DNA from: Peromyscus leucopus
Lineage: Eukaryota > Chordata > Mammalia > Rodentia > Cricetidae
DNA length: 64,000 nt
NCBI RefSeq assembly: GCF_004664715.2
Contig: NC_051067.1
Coordinates: 64,595,482-64,659,481 of the forward strand
Direction of reading: 5' to 3'
Shown here: piece after piece, positions 56,185 to 64,000 of the stretch
How the letters are laid out: the number at the start of each line of letters is the position of its first letter
Numbering within the stretch: position 1 is the first letter of the stretch
Translations under genes and position numbers: made by a program
The notes under the pieces: generated by a model
Seen by the model: only the letters and a program-made list of their open reading frames with translations
Database searches by the model: none
Told to the model about the DNA's origin: nothing

Positions 56185-57376
56185 CAGTGTCCCGAAGTTA
56201 CATACAAGGTACAGACAAAAACTTTTTCTCTACAATTTAGTTGCTATGAACTAGGGAAGCAAGAGATGGGATTAGACTTGAAACCCCAAAAGTACTGTTT
56301 GTTTTAGAGTGGGGTTCACCACAATCCCTCAGTTGCCCTTTGACCTCCCTCCACAACATGAGCTACGGTCTACTTTCAAGGCAGCTTGTTTATTTCCAAG
56401 GAGGGTCAGCCCTATTCAAAGGGCAGCACGGGGCTTTTGCACCAGCCACACCCATCCCCTGTGGCTTGGGTTTGAAACCATTTAGACTGCACAGGGTCTC
56501 ACGGCTACAGGTGGGTGTGCATTCTGGCAGCCGTCAACATCATCTGCTGTGTGTTCCCAAAGAAGCTCACATATTTTCCGTCCAGCCCACGGTTGCTACA
56601 ATACATCCTGACCCTTCCATCTTTTCAAAATATCTCAGAATTCTATCAGCCCCTCCCCATGAACATCTTCCTCTTCAGTGTTGAGGTAATAGAAACACAC
56701 ATTGTCTGAGCACATGAAAACAAATTCCTTTTTAAAATCCAAAACAGCATGAAGCTTAGCCAAACTTCCTGTGGTCAGGGCACGTGGCTTCTCTTTATTC
56801 TGTCATGCTTCTGTTCCCACAGTCCCAAGTGGCAAGTGAAATGATGAAAACCTGCAGAGCACCCCGTAAAGGTCACAGGCTGTCCCACTTTCAGTAGCTG
56901 GCTGGTTCTCTTCGGATTTTCCATTTAATTCCACTTAGACCTGGGATGTGCCAAAATATGGGCTGAATGATAGCAGTCTCCCTACTATGGTGACTGTCAC
57001 ATTGCTGCTGCTGTTGCTGCTGCTGGCGGTGGCGGTGGCGGTGATGATATTTGCTCCACTACCACAGCTGGAGAGTGACAATTCACATACCTGTCCCATC
57101 CTATACACGGGAATTCACTGCACAGACATGCTATATTCACCCCTTATGGTCTCAAGCCACCTTTCCCAACACTTCAACCTCAAGATGAAAATTCTCAGAG
57201 ATACAAGAATTGAGAAATTTAAAATAGTTACTAATTTATCTAACATGGAACCAGACACTTAGATTACCCAACATTATCCAAACACAGCTCAGTGGGGAAG
57301 AAAAAATGGCATAGTTTTACATTTTCTCTCAAAAGTTTGGCTACAAAAACATCTGGATTCTCACAATTACTCCAAT
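56185..57376. other. Unique flank sequence
   Basis: Includes a CTG-rich/GCGGTG run at 57003-57046 that reads as a Leu/Val/Ala stretch. No gene recognised. Confidence 0.4.
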
Positions 57377-58073
57377 GGTTACGACTGCAGTGTGGCAGTG
57401 GGCAGCACAGATCCAGTGGTTACGACTGCAGTGTGGCAGTGGGCAGTACAGATCCAGTGGTTATGACTGCAGTGTGGCAGTGGGCTGTACAGATCCAGTG
57501 GTTATAACTGCAGTGTGGCAGTGGGCAGTACAGATCCAGTGGTTATAACTGCAGTGTGGCAGTGGGCAGCACGGATCCAGTGGTTATAACTGCAGTGTGG
57601 CAGTGGGCAGTACAGATCCAGTGGTTATGACTGCAGTGTGGCAGTGGGCTGTACAGATCCAGTGGTTATAACTGCAGTGTGGCAGTGGGCAGTACAGATC
57701 CAGTGGTTATAACTGCAGTGTGGCAGTGGGCAGCACGGATCCAGTGGTTATAACTGCAGTGTGGCAGTGGGCAGTACAGATCCAGTGGTTATGACTGCAG
57801 TGTGGCAGTGGGCTGTACAGATCCAGTGGTTATAACTGCAGTGTGGCAGTGGGCAGTACAGATCCAGTGGTTATAACTGCAGTGTGGCAGTGGGCAGCAC
57901 GGATCCAGTGGTTATAACTGCAGTGTGGCAGTGGGCAGTACAGATCCAGTGGTTATAACTGCAGTGTGGCAGTGGGCAGCACAGATCCAGTGGTTATAAC
58001 TGCAGTGTGGCAGTGGGCAGCACAGATCCAGTGGTTATGACTACAATGCAGCAGTTGAGAACTCTGATCCAGT
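57377..58073 (+). repeat. 41-bp minisatellite, 17 units, with 4-unit higher-order repeat
   Basis: Seventeen 41-bp units beginning GGTTA(T/C)(A/G)ACTGCAG and ending ATCCAGT; each of the first 16 has a CTGCAG. The last unit (58033-58073) is diverged. Four variant types recur in fixed order, so 57459-57622, 57623-57786 and 57787-57950 are three 164-bp blocks identical by eye. The unit length is not a multiple of three, so frames here are not coding. Confidence 0.97.
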
Positions 58074-58201
58074 ACCATACTGCCATAGCTCAGCACACAG
58101 ATTACCACTGTGTATCTCTCTGTACCTCAAGATCTTTACTCATTATTTTGATCAGTAAATGGGCATTAAAAATCTGCTGTGGACCAGGTGCTAATATATG
58201 T

Positions 58202-58202
<1 letters not shown>

Positions 58203-58246
<44 letters not shown>
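58203..58246. repeat. (GT)n microsatellite
   Basis: About 22 GT units. Confidence 0.95.
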
Positions 58247-58248
<2 letters not shown>

Positions 58249-58339
58249 TTTGCAAATTCTTATGTGGACTCCTAACTTTGACATGATGGCATCTCTAAGT
58301 ACCACCTTTGTGAGATAGTTGGATCAGGGAAACTAGGCT

Positions 58340-58540
58340 CTTGGGAATGATGCTGTGGTTTGAATGTGAGATGTCCCTCCAAGAGCTAATGTGTTTGAAT
58401 ATTTGTTTGCCAAGTGCTGGTGCTGATTTGGGAGATTGTGGAACGTTAGTGACATGGGGCCCACTGTTGCTAGCGGGTGACTGGCAGTGGGCATTGAAGG
58501 GGAACCTCTGCCTTCTGAATGCTGGGATCACACTAACGCA
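58340..58540 (+). repeat. Old rodent interspersed repeat
   Basis: 'gctgtggtttgaatgtgaga', 'tgtccctccaagagctaatg', 'ttgggagattgtggaacg' is a common mammalian/rodent repeat opening; family not assigned. Confidence 0.45.
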
Positions 58541-59389
58541 TCCAATTTGAAAACAAGTGTTAACCACAGACATACTACAGATGGCCATTCACTTCCTGCC
58601 TCTTCTCCACCCTGCATTGCAAATGTGAAAACAGGAAAATGTAAGTAGGGTGGTGTCCTTTCTAGAGACCCCTGTGTAGAAGAGGAAATTGCTAGCACCT
58701 TCCAAGTGGAACAGGGTTGGATGCATTAAAGTCACACTCCAGGATTCACACCCCTCCCCCACAAGCTAATAGCCACTTCAATCTTAGGATGCTCAAACCG
58801 TAAAAGACGTCTTCACACCACTTGCAGATGCAGCAGATGAGCCAGGCAGGCTCCCACAAACTCTAGAGATGGCAGATTGATTCTGATTTGGCTTCCCAAT
58901 GAGACAGAGAAAAATTAGTTATACATGTTCTGTACATATTTGTTTTTCTGTCAGGGTCTCAGGGGCTATCAGAAGCTCAGATGGACCCACAGAGGCCATG
59001 CAGGGCTCACCACCAGGATACACACTGTGATGACAACACATTGGAAGCCTTTTCTCTGTGGCCACAGAGGCTGACCTGGTAAACCTTCTGGAGACACTGT
59101 TGGAAGAACATCGTCCCCTAGAGCTCTCTCGGTGTCCCCCCCTCCTGCTGGCCTTTCTGCCTAGGTCCTCTCCAGGACACTCACAGCCTTCACATACAGC
59201 TGACAACTCCAAGTCTCTCACTGCCACTCACCTTCCTGCCAACTCTAGAGATGAGTGCCCAACACCTGCATCATGTTTCCCCTTAGATGTCCCAAATAGG
59301 TGTCTGGTTGTGACCAAGGCCCCTCATACCTGCTTCTTACCAAAGCCTGACAATGTGACCTTTTGAATGGCTTTCAGACTACTTAGAGG
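58541..59389. other. Unique flank sequence
   Basis: No repeat or gene recognised; overlapping frames on both strands at 58919-59366 lack any known domain. Confidence 0.4.
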
Positions 59390-59660
59390 ACTGATGGCCT
59401 CTGAAAGCACGAGAACCTGAGTCCAAACCCCCAGAACTCTCCAAAAAGACTCACAGCTCAAGCATCTGTAACCACAGGGCCTCCTATGGGGAGATGAGAA
59501 GCAGAATTAGGAGAGTCCTCAGAAGCCTGTAGGTCAGAGAGCTTCCCCTATGAGTGAGGGCAGGGCAAAAAACAGAGACCCTCTCTCAACCAAGGTAACA
59601 AGTCCAGCTCCTGAGATTGTCATCCTACCTTCACACATGCCCACCCACAGATGTGGGCAT
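59390..59660 (+). repeat. B4-type composite SINE (3' part)
   Basis: 'gcacgagaacctgagtccaa', 'gagaccctctctcaaccaag', 'caagtccagctcctgagatt' match the B4/RSINE 3' region. The following CA-rich minisatellite grew from its tail. Confidence 0.55.
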
Positions 59661-59878
59661 GCACGCCCACACACACATGTGCACACATGCACACCCATGT
59701 ACATCCATGCACACACACACACACATACACACACACATGTGCACACATGCACACCCATATACATACACACACACATGTGCACACATGCACACCCATGTAC
59801 ATCCATACACACACACACATGTGCACACATGCACACCCATATACATCCACACACACGTGCACACATGCACACCCATAT

Positions 59879-59914
<36 letters not shown>
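59661..59914. repeat. CA-rich minisatellite
   Basis: Five copies of a core TGTGCACACATGCACACCCAT-type unit (starting near 59675, 59735, 59773, 59817 and 59853), separated by CA runs of varying length and closing in a pure CA tract. It gives rise to His/Thr and Cys/Val-rich frames in every register; none is coding. Confidence 0.9.
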
Positions 59915-60094
59915 CACTTTCTAGACACCTGAGACTAGCTGAAGGTTTCTTTCTTGTGTCCACACTCTATGCCCAGCACAAGGCCCAGGTATCAACTGTT
60001 CCAATCTGGGCTCTTTAAGTTCAACCTTCACACATCCAGCAGAGGTTTCAGTCGAAGCCTCTTTCTACTCTGGGTCATATGAGAAGCAGGTTAA

Positions 60095-60305
60095 GTGTTC
60101 AGGGTTGGGAAACAGACGTGATTGTGCCATTTACCAGCTGCATACCCTGCAGAGAGCTGACACGTTAGCCTTTTAATTTTCTTCTTTGCCAATGGTGGGC
60201 AATAATTCCTAGCTCTAAGGTGCTTTGCAAAACTAAGCAGGTCTGTAAAGCACGTAGGACACTGTATTTCCCAAAATAAGTACTCATTAGGTGGTAACTA
60301 TTAAG
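60095..60305 (+). repeat. MIR SINE
   Basis: 'tgtgccatttaccagctgca', 'taattcctagctctaagg', 'ctgtaaagcacgtaggacac' and 'ataagtactcattagg' in MIR order. The B1 at 60319 landed at its 3' end. Confidence 0.7.
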
Positions 60306-60318
60306 ATTACCAATGGAA

Positions 60319-60491
60319 GCCGGGTGGCGGTGGCGCATGCCTTTAATCCCAGCACTCGGGAGGCAGAGGCAGGTGGATCTCTGTGAGTTCGAGGCCAGCC
60401 TGGGCTACCAAGTGAGTTCCAGGAAAAGGCGCAAAACTACACAGAGAAACCCTGTCTCGAAAAACCAAAAAAAAAAAAAAAAAAAAAAAAA
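60319..60491 (+). mobile_element. Young full-length B1 SINE
   Basis: GCCGGGTGGCGGTGGCGCAT to a long A-tail, with a perfect 16-bp target duplication AAGATTACCAATGGAA (60303-60318 and 60492-60507). Same cricetid-type 3' half as 42247-42406 ('ggctaccaagtgagttccag'). Confidence 0.95.
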
Positions 60492-60525
60492 AAGATTACC
60501 AATGGAACTTAGTATCCTTACATAT

Positions 60526-60598
60526 ACTAGGCATGCGGCTCACTGATAGAGTGCTTGCTTAGCATGTACATGAAGCCCTAGGTTTGTCCCCAGCAACT
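60526..60598 (+). repeat. ID-type SINE
   Basis: 'gcggctcactgatagagtgc' and 'ttgcttagcatgtacatgaa' with 'ggtttgtccccagcaact' is an ID head, followed by a C-rich (CCCCA)n tract at 60599-60625. Confidence 0.65.
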
Positions 60599-60629
60599 CC
60601 CCCACCCCCACCCCACCCCACCCCCGTCT

Positions 60630-61159
60630 TGCACACACCTATCTTTCATAGTATGTCATCACTGACAGGAAGAATCCCAAATCCTAAGCCCCAGATGCAT
60701 TCCAGGGTGTGTCTGAATAGAAAGGGGCATTATCAAGGAGTTCCTAGGGGGAGTAACTTGTTTCTATTATTTAAATCAGATATCTATTCAGTTCTGTGCA
60801 ATGGGGATCCTATATGAAAAACAGGTTGCTAGGTGCATTGTTTGAAGTGGGTTGTGTGCATAGCGTGAGCAGAGAGGAGTCCTAGGTTACTAAGATATTT
60901 CCTATGCATCCTGCCTCCCTTTTACCAAGCACCAAAGCCAGCTCCATATATTAGCAGTGCTGGTTCAAAAACTGGATTTTCTGCAGATTGGACCATTCAG
61001 GTAACTGAGAGTTGGCCAAAGGCAGACTAAGAAGGGGTAGCACGGCACTCTGGTGGTGTTATCTTGTCCTCCACCTCCAGTCTACGGATCCTGTAGGAAG
61101 CACCACCCAACAACCAGTCCGTGTCCCTAAATGGGCTCAGAACCACATCGCGAACCCTA
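60630..61159. other. Unique flank sequence
   Basis: Nothing recognised. Confidence 0.4.
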
Positions 61160-61400
61160 AGGAGGAATGAAAGTCATTACCTGACTCGGAGCATCCTGCA
61201 TCCCATCCAATTTAAATAATGCTGTCTCCGGCCTTGTCTGTCATTCATTTTAATAGCTCAGTCTACTATTTTCAGTACAGATGGAGATATCTGCTGGCTT
61301 CAAATTAGCCTCTGGTGCTCATCATTAAGTCATCAAATCATTCCCTGCCAAAACTCACATTCCTTAATATTGAAATATTTCCTGTTTTATTATCTATAGT
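61160..61400. promoter_or_regulatory. Candidate conserved non-coding element
   Basis: Repeat-free; dense in homeodomain-type cores (CAATTTAAATAATG, TTTTAATAGC, CAAATTAGCC, TCATTAAGTCATC). Texture only; no alignment was available. Confidence 0.25.
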
Positions 61401-61574
61401 CAACACCTGATCTCCCACCCCACCCCCAAATGAATATGCATTCAGCTAGTGGCAGGCCCTACCTACTATCTGGTCAATCCGTCATGATAGGCACATTATC
61501 ACCCTCTGAAGCCACATACCCAGACAGGTTTGATGTGACAATCACTGCTTCCCTAGGGGCCTGCAGCATTTCAG

Positions 61575-61690
61575 AGCAGAAATGCCACAGTACCAACAGA
61601 CCTAAGCTCAAATCCCTGCCCTATTCTTTTGCATCTGTGTGACCTCAGGCAGGTTTCTTAACCTCTCTGAACTCATTTACTCTTCTGCAG
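61575..61690 (+). repeat. MIR fragment
   Basis: 'gacctaagctcaaatccctg', 'ctgtgtgacctcaggcaggt', 'ttcttaacctctctgaactc' are MIR core in sense. Confidence 0.75.
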
Positions 61691-62340
61691 AACCTAAACT
61701 AATTATATCCATCTTGGATACAGTTTGGAGTAGGAAGACTAAAAGATGACTATAAGTCTGTGTGGCAGTGGTGGTGGGCGGGGGAGAGGATGCCTAGGCC
61801 CAGTCACCACCCACTCAGCGGCCTTAGACAAATGTCAGCTTCCTTTCTGCTCCTTACCCTTGACTACAGCGGTATTAATTAGTGTTTTGTTCTGTGAAGT
61901 GTTGAGTTGAGGGAGCTGGAAGGGCAATTCCAATTCCGTGAGAGTCTCCAAGCGGAGTGCTGACCGGAGTGTGGCCTTATAGAGCAAAGCAGAACGCGGT
62001 GGCTTCTAACACTGCTGAGCTTGCAAAGCTTGTGACCACCCAGTGCATAAAGGAGCAGGACAGCTGTACTGAGCTGTACCGTGTTTGGGGTGCAGTCTGA
62101 GTGTGCCCCCCATCCCAACATGTGTTGGAATCCTAATGTCCACTGGATGGTGTGGAGATGGCACCCTCATGATGTGCAGCCTAGTGGACAACAGTTACGC
62201 ATGGGGACTCCAGTCTGTGAAAGCGACAAGACAGAGCTAACAGCTAGCTCTCCTGAGAGAGGAGGATATCAAAAAAGGCTCGGTCCCTTTCTGACATCTC
62301 CACTTCCTCCCTTCTCTGCTGCCAGGACAGCCATCATCTG
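61691..62340. other. Unique flank sequence
   Basis: No repeat or gene recognised. Confidence 0.4.
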
Positions 62341-62344
62341 TGCA

Positions 62345-62735
62345 CTGGCTAGTTTTATGTCAACTTGACACAAGCTAGAGTTATCTGAAAGGAGGGGACC
62401 TCAATTGAGAAAAATGCTTCCATAAGATCTGGCTGTAGGACATTTTCTTAATTGATGGGGGAGGGTCCAGCCCATGGTGGGAGGTGCCATCCTTGGGCTG
62501 GTGGTCCTGGGTCCTATAAGAAAGCAGACTGAGCAGGCCAGTAAGCAGCAGCCCTCCACGGCTTCTGCACCAGCTCCTGCCACCAGGTTCCTGCAAAGTT
62601 TGAGTTCCTGTCCTGACCTCCTTCAGTGATTAGCAGTGCTGGGGAAATGTAAGTCCAATAAACCCTTTCCACTCCAACTTGCTTTGGTCACGGTGTTTTG
62701 TAACAGCAATAGAAACCCTAACCAAGACACCCAGT
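62345..62735 (+). repeat. Rodent interspersed repeat, copy 1
   Basis: 'ctagttttatgtcaacttga', 'cacaagctagagttatctga', 'cctataagaaagcagactga', 'caatagaaaccctaaccaag'. This is a very common rodent repeat; I believe it is a non-autonomous DNA or LTR-type element but cannot name it reliably. Nearly full length. Confidence 0.65.
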
Positions 62736-62779
62736 ATGTTGGTACCCAAGAACTGTGAAAACATCTTTTCTTTGTATTC

Positions 62780-63115
62780 ACTGTTCTGGTTAGTTTGGGA
62801 AGAGGGAGTCTCAAGTGAGGAATTACCCCATCAGATTGCTCTGTTATTGGAACTGTCTTGATAAATGTTGATAGATGGGCGAGTGTCCAGTCAATGTGGG
62901 AAGTGGTGCCCTGGGCAGGTAGTCCTGGGTTATGTAAGAAAGCCGGCTACCCATGAGTCACTGAGCAAGTGAGAGGGAGTGAGAGAACAAGCAGCATTCC
63001 TCCATGGTCTCTGCCTCAGTTCCTGTTTGAGCTCCTGCCCCAACTTCCCTCAGTGATGGACTCTGGCCTAGAAATGGAAGCTAATAAAAGAAATAAACCT
63101 CTTTCTCCCCCAGGT
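62780..63115 (+). repeat. Rodent interspersed repeat, copy 2
   Basis: A more diverged copy of the same family in the same orientation, 45 bp downstream: 'ctggttagtttgggaa', 'ggtagtcctgggttatgtaa', 'gaaagccggctac', 'tctctgcctcagttcctg', 'ataaacctctttc'. Confidence 0.6.
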
Positions 63116-64000
63116 CGCTTTGGGCCTCGGTGTTTGTCACCCCTGCAGACAGCAAAGGTGAAGTACACAGCTTCAGTCGTTTTACTACAGCGATGGAGAA
63201 TGGACCGAGGCACGGCCTACGGTGGACAGCAGCAGCGATGGCCTCTGCTTCGCTCACTCACACGCACCTCTCTGTGTCCCTGTGCCCTCAGGTGTCACGC
63301 TGGCTCTGGGCTTGGCAGTAGGACTAGCCTGGGATAATGGAACAGTATAAACAAACGTGACTGGGTTAGGGACCTCCAGATCGCTCACACCTAGAAACAT
63401 GGCCGACTTGGCGTGGCCAGAGTTGGCAACCAGCATTTCAGCAGCCATAGGCTAACCTGCTAGAGGAAGAGAGACTGGGGAAATGACAAGGTAGCACTCC
63501 CAGCTTGCCATTCCAACACACAAGCCTGCCAAACCCAGTCCAGAATGATAAGCTGAATATACAGCCACTCCATTCACAAAGTGTTAGTATTTATTTTTTT
63601 AATGCAGCAAAACTAACCACCCGACAGAGGTGCCATCCCTCACCTTGAATGGGATCCTGGTTGGGGGATCAAATAAAGCTTTATGCTGGATGAGAGCTAA
63701 GAGCTGGGTCAGTGGTGAGTACTCAGGGAAGCCCCCTGAAGGGGACATTTTAACTGTCCTTAAACACATAGCTCATTCCACCCAGAAAGCATCTACCACA
63801 TGTATAACGAGACCCAGTAATATGCAGATGCACGTCTCAGGTCAGCCTTTGTCCATCCTGTGACCACATCTCCTAAGTGAGGAGAGGACCGTCACCTCCA
63901 CAGACAGAGAAGGGTTAATGTCTCACCTAGACTCACCCTGAAAGGAAATGGCAGTGCAAGTGTCTAAATGCAAACACTCTGTCTTCATTGCATAGTTTCT
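63116..64000. other. Unique flank sequence
   Basis: GC-moderate, repeat-free to the window edge. Frames at 62969-63337 and 63630-63863 have no recognisable protein content. Confidence 0.4.

Noticed and set aside
57377..58073. CRISPR array or tandem-repeat protein
   Set aside because: Units are directly adjacent with no spacers, 41 bp is not a multiple of three, and the genome is mammalian.
59534..60018. Several overlapping His/Thr- and Cys/Val-rich frames of 93-133 codons
   Set aside because: All are readings of the CA-rich minisatellite in different registers.

Overview
This is mammalian nuclear DNA, almost entirely intronic or intergenic and dense in rodent interspersed repeats (B1, B2/B3, B4-type, ID, rodent L1, rodent hAT elements, class II ERV LTRs), with a background of older mammalian repeats (MIR, L2, L1M). 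The youngest B1 copies (42247-42406 and 60319-60491) carry a 3' half that I associate with cricetid rodents, especially Peromyscus. That assignment rests on memory of the subfamily, not on a search. Nothing is bacterial, and there is no CRISPR array or true tRNA gene.

Only one host protein-coding exon is recognised. It lies on the minus strand at 26031-26075, too short to show as an ORF. It encodes a 15-residue N terminus matching the start of FRMD4A (a FERM-domain scaffold protein), has a strong Kozak context, and ends in a GTGAGT splice donor. The gene therefore reads right to left: 1-26030 is its first coding intron, about 26076-26400 is 5' UTR and probable promoter, and 26.4-64 kb is upstream flank (or intron of longer isoforms).

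Layout: 1-26 kb is intron with ancient repeats, a solo class II LTR (2291-2641), local duplications at 5.3/6.4 kb and 7.1/8.3 kb, and several unique stretches that look like conserved non-coding candidates. 26-36 kb is SINE-rich flank with an intact hAT copy (27872-28062) and a decayed L1. 36-55 kb is rich in LTRs: 36037-36384, 43162-43622, a complete LTR element at 44904-47368, and 54420-54965. 55-64 kb holds a B1 that has grown a CGG repeat, a 17-copy 41-bp minisatellite with higher-order structure (57377-58073), a CA-rich minisatellite, and two adjacent copies of one rodent repeat.

The most notable object is the 2.5-kb LTR element at 44904-47368. It has two LTRs, a perfect 6-bp target duplication, a tRNA-Lys-like primer site and a polypurine tract. 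Its interior has no recognisable gag, pol or env; instead it holds a processed, exon-skipped fragment of the host receptor kinase gene TGFBR1, with an open frame of 102 codons. It looks like a non-autonomous retroelement that captured a host signalling mRNA.
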